Assembly: GCA_044224605.1 (NCBI GenBank)
Contig: JBGAKC010000013.1
Span: 56,386 to 120,385 of the forward strand
Direction: 5' to 3'
Source of the DNA: UBA7672 sp044224605
GTDB taxonomy: Bacteria; Pseudomonadota; Alphaproteobacteria; Caulobacterales; Hyphomonadaceae
Length of the DNA stretch: 64,000 nucleotides
How positions within the stretch are numbered: the first letter of the stretch is position 1; every line of letters starts with the position of its first letter. The translations under genes and the position numbers were made by a program. The notes below the pieces were generated by a model. It was not told the origin of the DNA and did not search any database. It saw nothing but the letters and a program-made list of their open reading frames with translations. Of this stretch, positions 50,056 through 61,549 are shown in pieces.

Positions 50056-50619
50056 ATGGCCAAGTTCTACGATCGGCTCGAAGACAAGCATGTCGCCTTC
50101 ATCAAGGCGCAGAAGATGTTCTTTGTCGCGACGGCGCCGCTGTCGGATGCGGGGCGAGTGAACCTGTCGCCGAAGGGCTATGACAGCTTTCGCGTGATCG
50201 GGCCGAACCGGGTGGGGTATGCGGACATGGGCGGGTCGGGCGCGGAGACGTTGGCGCACGTGAAGGAGAACGGGCGGATCACTTTCATGTTCTGCGCCTT
50301 TGAAGGTGCGCCGAACATCATGCGGCTCTATGGCCGGGGCGAGGTGATGCAGTTCAACGATCCGGGCTTTGCCGAGGAGATCGCGAAATTCCCGCCGGGC
50401 CACGAACGCGCACGCGACATCATCTTCGCGGATATCCACCAGGTGCAGGACAGCTGTGGCTGGGCCGTGCCGTTCTATGAGTTCAAGGGCGAGCGCGACC
50501 AGTTGCGTCGCTATGTCGAGCACATGGAGCTCGACCAGTGGCGCGAGAGCCGCCTGACGAAGAACGCGCAGAGCATCGACGGCTTGCCGGGCCTGATCCG
50601 GCTGAAGGCGGCGGAATGA
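50056..50619 (+). CDS. Pyridoxamine 5'-phosphate oxidase-family (FMN-binding split barrel) protein
   Basis: 187 aa. KHVAFIKAQKMFFVATAPLS then GRVNLSPKGYDSFRVIGPNR matches the FMN-binding split-barrel start; YADMGGSGAETLAHVKENGR and ITFMFCAFEGAPNIMRLYGR follow. A C-terminal segment (AEEIAKFPPGHERARDIIF; QDSCGWAVPFYEF) is typical of the PNPOx-like subfamily, not of PdxH itself, which is longer and has substrate residues not seen here. It starts 8 nt after the previous gene and overlaps the next (ATGA). Confidence 0.87.
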   Translation: MAKFYDRLEDKHVAFIKAQKMFFVATAPLSDAGRVNLSPKGYDSFRVIGPNRVGYADMGGSGAETLAHVKENGRITFMFCAFEGAPNIMRLYGRGEVMQFNDPGFAEEIAKFPPGHERARDIIFADIHQVQDSCGWAVPFYEFKGERDQLRRYVEHMELDQWRESRLTKNAQSIDGLPGLIRLKAAE

Positions 50620-51116
50620 GATACGCTGTCGCTTCTCTCCTGTTGCTGCCGCTGGCGGGTTGCGTCATTGCCGACGTCACCGACGTGTCGCCGTGGCAAG
50701 GATCGATCGAGCGGCAGTATGCGTCAGCAACGGCGTTCTACGCGAAGAACATCGTGATTCCGCCAGGCTATGAGACGATCCGTCTGCCGGGGATCATCGC
50801 CGATCCACTGACGCCAGGCGGTAGCGATCTCGGGAACACTGAGCAGCAAGCCGAAAGCGTCTTCAACAAGATCTCGGCAGCGCTCGCTGAAATCGGCGCC
50901 AGTGAGGGCGACGTGGTGGCGATGACGGTCTACCTCGCAGCGCCGACGCCGGGCGGCGTCATGGATTTCGATGGCATGATGCGCGCCTATGGCCGCCACT
51001 ATGGCAGCGCGGCCCAACCCAACCGTCCCGTCCGGTCGACCGTGCAGGTGGCGGGGCTCGTGCGCCCCGGCATGCTGGTCGAAATCGAAGTCACCGCAGC
51101 GCGTAAACCGCGCTAG
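50616..51116 (+). CDS. RidA-family protein with a lipoprotein signal
   Basis: 166 aa. Signal peptide with lipobox LLPLAGCVIA (Cys16). The mature part resembles RidA/YjgF: LPGIIADPLTPGGSDLGNTE ... QQAESVFNKISAALAEIGAS, then VVAMTVYLAAPTPGG and RSTVQVAGLVRPGMLVEIEV, which includes the conserved Arg (RSTVQV) of the imine-deaminase site. RidA is normally cytoplasmic, so export is unusual. Starts at ATGA overlap with the PNPOx-like gene and ends 19 nt before metH part 2. Confidence 0.8.
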   Translation: MRYAVASLLLLPLAGCVIADVTDVSPWQGSIERQYASATAFYAKNIVIPPGYETIRLPGIIADPLTPGGSDLGNTEQQAESVFNKISAALAEIGASEGDVVAMTVYLAAPTPGGVMDFDGMMRAYGRHYGSAAQPNRPVRSTVQVAGLVRPGMLVEIEVTAARKPR

Positions 51117-51135
51117 TCACGTCTGAAAGCAGTTC

Positions 51136-53772
<2,637 letters not shown>

Positions 53773-53875
53773 GCGACGCCACTGGCGACATGCCGCCGCA
53801 TGCAGTCTTGAGCGAGATCAAGCGGCCGCAGGACAGCAAGGGCAAGCTTTTCTGATCGAACTCAGGGAAGCAAAT

Positions 53876-54517
53876 ATGCGTATTCTTCGTACACTGATCA
53901 TCGCTTCTGCGGGCGTGCTGGCGGCGACAGGCGCAGCCACCGCCCAGGAAAGCCCGTTGCACAATTTCCAGGTAAAGCTCGGCGTGTCTGCCGTTCTTCC
54001 GGACGAGAGCGCAAACATCTCGGCCATAGGCGGCACGGTGGACATTTCGGATGAATATGTCCCGACGCTGCAGATCGAATACTTCTTCAACAACAATGTG
54101 TCCGCCGAGCTGCTTTGCTGCATGGCGAAGCATGACGTGCAAGCGGTCGGCACTTCGCTCGGAACCGTCGATCTCGGCAAGGTCGCGCACTTCCCGCCGA
54201 CGCTGACGCTCAAATATCACTGGACCGACTTCGGTGCGTGGCAGCCTTATGTGGGCGCGGGCGTGAACTACACGCACTTCTTTGACGATGAACTCCCTAC
54301 CGGCGGTCCCGTGACTGCGATCAGTTATGACGACAGCTGGGGCGGCGCTGTGCAGGCGGGGTTCGACTACAAGCTGGACGATCACTGGTCGATCAACGTC
54401 GATGTGCGCAAGATCTGGATCAACACCAACGTGACCCTCACGGCAGGAAGCACGATCACCGCGGATGTCGACGTCAATCCGACTGTCGTCACGATCGGTA
54501 GCGGGTATCGGTTTTAG
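53876..54517 (+). CDS. ompW: OmpW-family outer-membrane protein
   Basis: 213 aa. Signal peptide RTLIIASAGVLAATGAATAQ. Eight-stranded beta-barrel features: FQVKLGVSAVLPDESANISA, YVPTLQIEYFFNNNVSAELL, LTLKYHWTDFGAWQPYVGAG and terminal GSGYRF with C-terminal Phe. OmpW forms a narrow channel for small hydrophobic molecules. The ATG 53876 was chosen for the signal peptide; the frame upstream runs inside metH. Followed by a strong terminator. Confidence 0.92.
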   Translation: MRILRTLIIASAGVLAATGAATAQESPLHNFQVKLGVSAVLPDESANISAIGGTVDISDEYVPTLQIEYFFNNNVSAELLCCMAKHDVQAVGTSLGTVDLGKVAHFPPTLTLKYHWTDFGAWQPYVGAGVNYTHFFDDELPTGGPVTAISYDDSWGGAVQAGFDYKLDDHWSINVDVRKIWINTNVTLTAGSTITADVDVNPTVVTIGSGYRF

Positions 54518-54545
54518 GCGAAGGAGCGTCTGAAGCCGTATTTCT

Positions 54546-54578
54546 GAGGGCGGACATGCAGTCCGCCCTCCTTTTTTT
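54546..54578 (+). terminator. Rho-independent terminator after ompW
   Basis: A perfect 10-bp stem GAGGGCGGAC/GTCCGCCCTC around ATGCA, then CTTTTTTT. Confidence 0.92.
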
Positions 54579-54757
54579 GCGTCGAGGCGGGCCTGTTCCA
54601 GCGTGGCTCAGGGCAAACCCTGTACTCTTGCGGTTTTTTCAAACGACCTCATCCAATTCGCCGCCGCAATAGCCTGACGGGGAGCGCCCCGTTCACGATC
54701 AGGAAACGTTGGGTAGGCCAAGTGGCTCGAACGGGTTGGGCCACGGGAGGGACGGAC

Positions 54758-56872
54758 GTGAGGAACTGGAAACGGATGGCCGCATTGGCCGTCAGTGCGC
54801 TGGCGTTCACCGACATCGCCCGCGCGCAGGAGGTGCCCCAGACGCCGACACCGGCCAGCACGCCCGAGGGCGTGCAGGTGTTCGAGCCGGACTTCTTCGC
54901 ACGCTTCAACCCCGTGACGGCCGACGATATGGTGCGTCAGCTTCCGGGCTTCACGCTGGACGAAGGCGCGGACCTGCGAGGCTTCGGCGCGACGGCCGGC
55001 AACCTGCTGATCAACGGGCAACGCCCGAGTTCGAAGACCAGTCTCAAGGACGAACTCGGCCGCATTGCTGCGCGTGACGTGCAGCGCGTCGAACTGATCC
55101 GTGCTTCGGCCGCGGGCGACATCGACGTGCGCGGCTATACCGAGATCGCCAACGTCGTGCTGAAGCCGTCAGCGGACCTGAAGACCTCGACGACGATCGC
55201 TCTGACCACGCGCTGGTACGAGCAAGGACGCGTCGGCGCCCAGATCGCCGGCTCGGAAACGTGGAAGACGGACAATTTCAGCTTTCGCCTTGCGGTGGCG
55301 GCGACCAGCATTGGCGAGCGCGAGGAAGTCGCATCGACATTCCGCAATGCGCTTGGCGTCGTGAACCGCACGCAGGAGGAATACTACCAGCAGCAGGCCG
55401 GCGAACTCCTGATTACCGGCAACACCACCTGGACGCCGACGCCGCGCGACACGTGGAATGCCAACTTCCGCATCCTGCCGCGCTGGTTCACCAACAATGC
55501 GCACGGCGACCTGCATTTCGGTGCGCTGACATTCCCGGCGGCGCTGGCGTCCGACTACACCGAGAAGGACATCTGGTATTTCGACCTTGGCGGCGACTAC
55601 GAGCACCGCTTCGACAGCCAGAATGCGGTCAAGCTGATCACCATCAACCGCATGGTGAACTGGCGGCCGCAGCAATTGCTGACGCAGAACATTCCTCCGG
55701 TCGGCCAGCAGGTCGACAATTCGGACAACCGCGCGGGTGAGCACGTTGTCCGCGGCCTGTGGACGACCAAGCCGGACACGCAGCACACGATCGAGTTCGG
55801 CCTCGAGGGCGCCTACAACTACCGGCGCGTCGACCGCGAAAGCCTGATCGGGCTGATTGGCGGGCCGTATGTGCCTCTGAGCATTCCCGTGGCGTCGACC
55901 AAGGTCGAGGAATATCGCTGGGAAGCCTCGATCAACGACGTCTGGCGCATGAACCCGCAATTCTCGCTGGAGGCCGGCTTCAACTACGAGGCTTCGACCA
56001 TCAGCCAGACCATCACGCAGCCGGCGCAGCCCGACATCGAACGTGACTTCACCTATTCGAAACCGCGCCTCGTCGCGACGTGGACGCCCAACCCGGACGA
56101 CCAGGTGCGTCTGTCGTTCGTGCGCGATGTTTCGCAGCTCGACTTCGGCGATTTCGCGACGGGTCTGCCCAACATCAGCAGCGGCGGCGCCAATGTCGGC
56201 AACCCGAATCTCAAACCCGAACAGACCTGGAAGGCCAACCTGCAGTGGAAGCGTCCGCTCGGCCCGCGCGGCTCGATCGCGCTGACCGCTTTCTATGACG
56301 ATATCGAGGACACGCAGGATTTCGTGTCGGCTGCCGGCACATGCACCTTGCCGACGAACCTGCCTGGCCCATGCACGGCTGTCGGCAATATCGGCGACGG
56401 CAAGCGCTGGGGCGGACGGATCGAGGCGACGCTGCCGCTCGACACCGTCGGCGTTGGCGGTGGTCTCCTGAAGCTCAACGTCGGCGCGCAGGATTCCGAA
56501 GTGGTCGATCCGGTGTCGCTGCGGAAGCGCCAGATCTCCAGCGAGCAGGAGTTCGACTGGCTGGTCGATTTCCGCCAGGACCTGCCCGCGATGAAGTTCG
56601 CCTGGGGAACCAAGGTCAGCAGCGTCGGTCCGCTTCCGAACCATCGCATGGACCGTCTCGAGACGATCGAGCCAAAGGATCCGAACGTCGACGTGTTCGT
56701 TGAGACGACGGCGTTCCTTGGCGGGATGCTGGTGCGTGTGACGGCGGCGAACGTCCTCGACGTCGAGAAGGAAACGGACCGGCGATATTACACGACCGTT
56801 CCCTACGCATCGGAGTTCCGCTCGTCCCAGATGGGCCGCACCTTGACGCTGACGGTAGCCGCCGCGTTCTAG
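54758..56872 (+). CDS. TonB-dependent outer-membrane receptor
   Basis: 704 aa from GTG 54758, which has GGGAGG 7 nt upstream; a frame open to 54722 has no such signal. Signal peptide MAALAVSALAFTDIARAQE. Plug domain: TADDMVRQLPGFTLDEGADL and LINGQRPSSKTSLKDELGRI, then VELIRASAAGDIDVRGYTEI. The beta-barrel occupies the remainder and ends in a terminal Phe (LTLTVAAAF). It resembles the 'outer membrane receptor' type without a clear siderophore signature; substrate unknown. The stop overlaps the convergent flavoprotein stop by 4 nt. Confidence 0.92.
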   Translation: MRNWKRMAALAVSALAFTDIARAQEVPQTPTPASTPEGVQVFEPDFFARFNPVTADDMVRQLPGFTLDEGADLRGFGATAGNLLINGQRPSSKTSLKDELGRIAARDVQRVELIRASAAGDIDVRGYTEIANVVLKPSADLKTSTTIALTTRWYEQGRVGAQIAGSETWKTDNFSFRLAVAATSIGEREEVASTFRNALGVVNRTQEEYYQQQAGELLITGNTTWTPTPRDTWNANFRILPRWFTNNAHGDLHFGALTFPAALASDYTEKDIWYFDLGGDYEHRFDSQNAVKLITINRMVNWRPQQLLTQNIPPVGQQVDNSDNRAGEHVVRGLWTTKPDTQHTIEFGLEGAYNYRRVDRESLIGLIGGPYVPLSIPVASTKVEEYRWEASINDVWRMNPQFSLEAGFNYEASTISQTITQPAQPDIERDFTYSKPRLVATWTPNPDDQVRLSFVRDVSQLDFGDFATGLPNISSGGANVGNPNLKPEQTWKANLQWKRPLGPRGSIALTAFYDDIEDTQDFVSAAGTCTLPTNLPGPCTAVGNIGDGKRWGGRIEATLPLDTVGVGGGLLKLNVGAQDSEVVDPVSLRKRQISSEQEFDWLVDFRQDLPAMKFAWGTKVSSVGPLPNHRMDRLETIEPKDPNVDVFVETTAFLGGMLVRVTAANVLDVEKETDRRYYTTVPYASEFRSSQMGRTLTLTVAAAF

Positions 56873-58077
56873 AGACGCGACAGCGCTCCTTTGGCTGCTG
56901 CTCGGCCGGTGGCGAAGCAGGCCTGCAGCAGGTAGCCGCCCGTCGGCGCTTCCCAGTCGAGCATTTCGCCGGCGGCGAATGTGCGCGCGTCTGACTTCAG
57001 CGAGTAGTCTGCGTTGAGGCTGTCCCAGCTGATGCCTCCCGCCGTTGAGATGGCGCGCTCGATCGGCGCAATGCCCGAGAGGCGGATGCGGGCGCCCTTG
57101 ATGCGGCGAGCGATGTCGTGCGGCGTCGCCGGGAGTGTCGGGCCGGCTTCGTCTTCCCGGATGAGACTGGCGCTCACGGGAGAAAGGCCGGCCTTGCGCA
57201 GGCGGTTAGCCATCGAGTCCTTCGTGCCGACGGCGAGGCGCGCGGCGAGGGCGTCGAGCGTCATATCCGGCAGCAGGTCTATCTGGAGCGTTGCGGAGCC
57301 AGAGCTTTCAACCGTTTGGCGCAAGGCGGATGAGAGCGCGTAGATCGCGCCGCCTTCGATGCCGTATCCGGTGACGATGGCTTCGCCCCGCGCCTTGCGT
57401 TCACCGAAGCGGAAGACGGCGCGCTTGATTGGCTCGCCAGCGGATTTTTCGCGGAAGATGTCGGACCAGCGAACAAGGAAACCGGAGTTGGATGGGCGCA
57501 GCGGTGTGATCCCCACGCCGCGCGCTGCGAACGCATCCTGCCAGCTTCCATCCGAACCGAGGCGCGGCCAGCTTGCGCCGCCTAGGACGAAGATCGCAGC
57601 GGCGGCGTTTTCCAGGACGGTTCCATCCGGCGTATCGAACGCTAGCGCGTCGCCTTCCCAACCCGTCCAGCGTGAACGCGTGACGAGTTGCACGCCAAGC
57701 TCGCCAAGACGCGCGAGCCAGGCGCGGAGGAGGGGCGAGGCTTTCATCAGTTTTGGGAAGACGCGGCCGCTGGAGCCGACAAAGGTTTCGATGCCGAGAT
57801 CCTCGCACCAGGCGCGCAGATCGTTAGGTGTGAAGGCGCGGATGGCCGGTTCGAGATGCGGACGCGCCTCGCCATAGCGATTGAGAAAGGCGTCCAGCGG
57901 CTCGGAGTGCGTGAGGTTGAGGCCGCCGCGTCCGGCGAGCAGGAATTTCCGCGCCGGGTTCGGCATGCGGTCGTGGATCGTCACCGCGCAGCCCGCCTGC
58001 GCCAGCACTTCGGCGGCGGCGAGGCCGGCGGGCCCGGCGCCGACAACGATCACGCGTTTTCCCGTGGGCGATGACAT
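56869..58077 (-). CDS. HI0933-like flavoprotein (TIGR03862 family)
   Basis: 402 aa. The FAD-binding Rossmann motif is at the N-terminus: VIVVGAGPAGLAAAEVLAQA, then IHDRMPNPARKFLLAGRGGLNLTHSE, typical of the HI0933 family. ATAAIFVLGG-like (AAAIFVLGGASWPRLGSDGS) and a C-terminal FAD contact AAGEMLDWEAPTGGYLLQAC are visible. Some members were annotated aminoacetone oxidases; the substrate is not established. Starts at ATG 58077 (MSSPTGKR). Confidence 0.9.
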   Translation of the reverse strand: MSSPTGKRVIVVGAGPAGLAAAEVLAQAGCAVTIHDRMPNPARKFLLAGRGGLNLTHSEPLDAFLNRYGEARPHLEPAIRAFTPNDLRAWCEDLGIETFVGSSGRVFPKLMKASPLLRAWLARLGELGVQLVTRSRWTGWEGDALAFDTPDGTVLENAAAAIFVLGGASWPRLGSDGSWQDAFAARGVGITPLRPSNSGFLVRWSDIFREKSAGEPIKRAVFRFGERKARGEAIVTGYGIEGGAIYALSSALRQTVESSGSATLQIDLLPDMTLDALAARLAVGTKDSMANRLRKAGLSPVSASLIREDEAGPTLPATPHDIARRIKGARIRLSGIAPIERAISTAGGISWDSLNADYSLKSDARTFAAGEMLDWEAPTGGYLLQACFATGRAAAKGALSRL

Positions 58078-58228
58078 CGGCGATGCGTGTGGACCAGCCA
58101 GGCGACCAACACAACACCAGGCGGGATTGTTGTGGGCATCCTTCGCGCTCAGGGCGCGTTCGATTGCCGGGTATCGCCCGCCGCCTAGGCTGAACCCGAT
58201 GCCGAGTCGCGCGGCAGGTGGAGTTCAC

Positions 58229-58327
58229 ATGGCAGAAGCCGTGGTTAATTCGATCCGCCGCATTGACCTGTCGTGGGTGCGTATTGAGATCGGCCTGCTG
58301 GTTGGCGCGCTCATCATGGGCGGCTGA
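58229..58327 (+). CDS. Possible 32-aa single-pass membrane peptide
   Basis: Encodes MAEAVVNSIRRIDLSWVRIE then IGLLVGALIMGG: a short basic N-terminus and one hydrophobic segment. GGTGGAG lies 5 nt before the ATG, good for a real start. No homologue recognised. Candidate small membrane protein. Confidence 0.4.
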   Translation: MAEAVVNSIRRIDLSWVRIEIGLLVGALIMGG

Positions 58328-58591
58328 CGCTGCGGCCTATCCGCCGTGTTACAGCGCGTTAGCTTGACATTAGGGGTTTTGACCGCGATATGCCCCTCGC
58401 GTTCTCAAGTTGAACGCTATCGGCGTTCCGGCTGCGTGAGGGTCCTAAGAACAGGTCCCGGCCCGTTGAGCGCCCTGAAAAGATCGCATGATCGCCCGCG
58501 CACGCCGGGCCATCCCATAAAGACAGCGCCTCCGGCGGACCTGCAGAGTTCAGGCGTCCGCCCGTTCGCGCATACGAAAGAAACCTCCTAC
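58328..58591 (+). promoter_or_regulatory. Promoter and long 5' leader of the DEAD-box helicase gene
   Basis: TTGACA (58364-58369), 17-nt spacer, GATATG (58387-58392): a good sigma70-type promoter. It gives a leader of roughly 190 nt before the TTG start, containing GC-rich hairpins (gcccgcgcacgccgggc near 58495). Long leaders are common for cold-inducible DEAD-box helicases. Confidence 0.55.
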
Positions 58592-60418
58592 TTGACCCAA
58601 TTCAAGGACCTCGGACTCAACGCTTCGATCCTCGAGGCGCTGACCCAAAAGGGCTATACCCAGCCCACGCCGATCCAGCTCGCTGCGATCCCGGGCGTAA
58701 TGGAAGGCCGCGACCTGCTCGGCATCGCCCAGACCGGCACCGGCAAGACCGCCGCCTTCGCCCTTCCCATCCTCCACCGCCTCGTCTCCAACCGTAGGCC
58801 TGCCCCGCGCTATGGCTGTCGCGCTCTCGTGCTCTCGCCGACCCGCGAGCTGGCGACGCAGATCGCCGACCAGTTCAAGGCGTATGGCGCGAAGCTTGGC
58901 TTCAGCGTCGTCACCATCTTCGGCGGTGTAGGCCATGGCCCGCAGCGCCAGGCCCTCGCGCGGGGCGTCGACATTATTGTCGCCGCCCCGGGACGCCTGC
59001 TCGATCACCTTGGCGAGAACGACGCCGACCTCTCCGGCCTTGAGATCTTCGTGCTCGACGAAGCCGACCAGATGCTCGACATGGGCTTCATCATGCCGAT
59101 CCGGCAGATCGTGAAGCACCTGCCGAAGCAGCGCCAGAACCTGTTCTTCTCGGCCACCATGCCGGCGGACATCGAGAAGCTCGCCGGCGAACTGCTCAAC
59201 AAGGATCCGCTGAAAGTCTCGGTTGCGCCGCCCTCGACCACGGTCGAGCGCGTTGATCAGAAAGTCGTGTTCGTCGAACCGGGCCGCAAGCGCGGCCTGC
59301 TGACCGAGCTGTTCGCCCAACCCGACTATACGCGCGTGCTGGTGTTCACCCGCACCAAGCGTGGCGCGGACAAAGTGGCCCGCATCCTCGAAGGCGGCGG
59401 CGTCGCCGCTTCCGCCATCCACGGCAACAAGAGCCAGGCCCAGCGCGAACGCGCTCTGGCCGAGTTCAAGGCCGGGAAGGTGAGGGCGCTGGTCGCCACC
59501 GACATCGCGGCGCGCGGCATCGACATCTCGTCAGTGTCTCACGTCGTCCAGTACGAACTGCCGGAGGTTCCCGAGCAGTATGTCCACCGCATCGGCCGCA
59601 CGGCCCGCGCCGGCAAGGACGGTTCGGCCGTGGCGTTCTGCGCCGAGGACGAACGTCCGCTGCTGCGCGACATCGAGCGCACGACGCGCCAGAAGATCCC
59701 CAGCGTTGATCGTCGCAACGATGCGACGCTGGCGCAGCTCTCGGCCAACGCCAATGCCGACGAGAAGAACACTCGCGGCGGCGCACGCGCCGAGGCGCGT
59801 GGCGCGCCGCAACCGCGGCGCCAGCAGAACCAGAGGCCGCGCCGGGACGATTATCGCAACGATCGCCGTGGCGACAATCGCAGCGAGCGTAACGAACACC
59901 GCCAGCATGAGCCGCGCGCTGAAGCCGCGAATGGCGAGGGTCGCTCCGGCCGTCGCCGTCGTGGCAAGGGCGGCGCCCAGAGCTGGGATGGCGCTCGCAA
60001 CGGCCAGTCACGCAACGGCCAGTCCCACGACGGGCAGTCACGTGATGGCCAGCCGCGTAGCGGCGGCAACAACAACGCCCCGCGCAATGCGAACGGCCAG
60101 AAGCATCACGGCCAGAAATCCGCGAACCATCGCAAGGGCCAACAGGCTCCTGCGCGTGGTGATGTTATGAAGGTCAATGCCGGCCACGTTACGGGTCCGG
60201 TGGTCGCCGCCGCCGACCTGATGAAGCATCGGGGGACTAGATCGCCGGGTAGGAACTTGTTTTCCATGGCCGCCAATCCGCGGCTGCATGGACAAATACT
60301 CTCCCGAACGCTTTGGGTTCCGGGAACCCTGGGTATTTGGGGAGCATGCTCGGGATTCCAACCCCTCCAGGTGAGTCACGATTGCGCCGGGACGCCGCAC
60401 CGGTGCATAGAGCGCTGA
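58592..60418 (+). CDS. DEAD-box RNA helicase (RhlE-like)
   Basis: 608 aa from TTG 58592 (LTQFKDLGLNASILEAL, the normal RhlE start). Q motif YTQPTPIQ, Walker A AQTGTGKT, VLDEADQMLD (DEAD box), SAT, and HRIGRTARAG (motif VI) are all present in the first 390 residues. The C-terminal tail is low-complexity: Arg/Gly/Asn-rich, with DGQSRNGQSHDGQ-type repeats, for RNA binding. The last ~60 residues (after MKHRGTRSPGRN) look unlike the tail and may be read-through past a lost stop. The stop lies 1 nt before the DjlA-like start. Confidence 0.9.
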   Translation: MTQFKDLGLNASILEALTQKGYTQPTPIQLAAIPGVMEGRDLLGIAQTGTGKTAAFALPILHRLVSNRRPAPRYGCRALVLSPTRELATQIADQFKAYGAKLGFSVVTIFGGVGHGPQRQALARGVDIIVAAPGRLLDHLGENDADLSGLEIFVLDEADQMLDMGFIMPIRQIVKHLPKQRQNLFFSATMPADIEKLAGELLNKDPLKVSVAPPSTTVERVDQKVVFVEPGRKRGLLTELFAQPDYTRVLVFTRTKRGADKVARILEGGGVAASAIHGNKSQAQRERALAEFKAGKVRALVATDIAARGIDISSVSHVVQYELPEVPEQYVHRIGRTARAGKDGSAVAFCAEDERPLLRDIERTTRQKIPSVDRRNDATLAQLSANANADEKNTRGGARAEARGAPQPRRQQNQRPRRDDYRNDRRGDNRSERNEHRQHEPRAEAANGEGRSGRRRRGKGGAQSWDGARNGQSRNGQSHDGQSRDGQPRSGGNNNAPRNANGQKHHGQKSANHRKGQQAPARGDVMKVNAGHVTGPVVAAADLMKHRGTRSPGRNLFSMAANPRLHGQILSRTLWVPGTLGIWGACSGFQPLQVSHDCAGTPHRCIER

Positions 60419-60419
60419 G

Positions 60420-61124
60420 ATGAGCATCTGGTCACAATTGTCGTCGCTGACGCGGCGCGCCTTCGAGGAGGATGCGCCTGGCACGGAAGTCGGCCCCGCC
60501 TCGTGCGGGCCGGATCCGAATGACCTTGAGTTCACTGCGGCGATCGTGGGGTTGGGCGCGAAACTGGCCAAGGCCGACGGCATGGTGACCGTGGACGAGG
60601 TCGCGGCGTTCTCGCGCGTGTTCAAATCTGCGCCCGGAGATGAGGCCGCAATAAGGCGCGTGTTCAACATCGCGCGACAGACCGTGATCGGCTACGAGGG
60701 CTATGCGCGGAAGATCGCGAAGCGCTATCGCGACCGGCCCTGCCTGCTGGAGGGCGTGCTCGACGGCCTGTTCCAGATTGCCGCAGCTGATGGCGCGATT
60801 ACTGGCGACGAAGTGGAGTATCTTGCGAGTGTGGCGGATCTGTTCGGTTTCACGCCGGACCAGTTCCGCCGCATAAAGGCCAGCCATCTCGGGCCTGACG
60901 CCGACGATCCCTATCTCGTGCTCGGCGTGCCGCACAGCGCCTCGTTCGAGGATATTCGTGCGGCCTATCGCCGGCTTATGCTCGAGAATCACCCCGACAC
61001 TGTCGCAGGCGCCAAATCCGCCCCACGCGAGTATGAACCCGTGGCGCACGAAAAGTCCGCCGCGATCACGTCGGCCTATGCCCGTATCAGGGCGGAGCGC
61101 GGTTTTCTGACGCGCGCCGATTGA
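60420..61124 (+). CDS. DjlA-like protein: TerB domain plus J domain
   Basis: 234 aa. The N-terminal TerB-like helical domain spans about residues 30-150 (LEFTAAIVGLGAKLAKADGM; DGLFQIAAADGAITGDEVEY). The C-terminal J domain has YLVLGVPHSASFEDIRAAYR and the HPD motif (ENHPDTV) needed to stimulate DnaK. Unlike E. coli DjlA there is no N-terminal TM helix. Starts directly after the helicase stop. Confidence 0.9.
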   Translation: MSIWSQLSSLTRRAFEEDAPGTEVGPASCGPDPNDLEFTAAIVGLGAKLAKADGMVTVDEVAAFSRVFKSAPGDEAAIRRVFNIARQTVIGYEGYARKIAKRYRDRPCLLEGVLDGLFQIAAADGAITGDEVEYLASVADLFGFTPDQFRRIKASHLGPDADDPYLVLGVPHSASFEDIRAAYRRLMLENHPDTVAGAKSAPREYEPVAHEKSAAITSAYARIRAERGFLTRAD

Positions 61125-61168
61125 CATTCGGGGGCGGGGGCGCACCTTTTGTGAACGGGAGCCCGCCC

Positions 61169-61450
61169 ATGACCGAAACCCTTGGCCATTCCGACATCGC
61201 AACGCGCATTCATCTCGCGCTGAAGGCGTTCGGATCACTTCTCGCCAAAGCCGGCTTCGGGCTTTTCCTACTCGTGGCTGCCTTCGCCGCCCTCGTGGCG
61301 ACGACCTTCATCGGCATCATGCTGGCGATCGCCGCCGTATTCCTGACCTTCGCGCATGGGTTCAACCGCTCACGCCGCGAGCCGGAGCCAGGCCCCGATC
61401 AGACGCTCGAAGCCCGCCGCACGGCCGACGGCTGGGTCATCGAGATCTAG
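61169..61450 (+). CDS. Small membrane protein, function unknown
   Basis: 93 aa from ATG 61169, with GGGAG upstream. One or two hydrophobic helices (GLFLLVAAFAALVATTFIGI and ILAIAAVFLTFAHG-like, about residues 34-72) precede a charged C-terminus (RSRREPEPGPDQTLEARRTA). No family recognised. 44 nt after the DjlA-like gene. Confidence 0.6.
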   Translation: MTETLGHSDIATRIHLALKAFGSLLAKAGFGLFLLVAAFAALVATTFIGIMLAIAAVFLTFAHGFNRSRREPEPGPDQTLEARRTADGWVIEI

Positions 61451-61549
61451 CTTTTCTTTCATCCTGACAGGGCTTGTCCACGCCGCCGCGCGGAGCGATT
61501 GCTTTGATCGGGGCGCTTCTCGCCAACCTCACCTGATCAGGACCCGTGG

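Noticed and set aside
58346..58591. Upstream extension of the DEAD-box helicase to GTG 58346
   Set aside because: The 82 extra residues have no helicase character and the promoter at 58364-58392 lies inside them.
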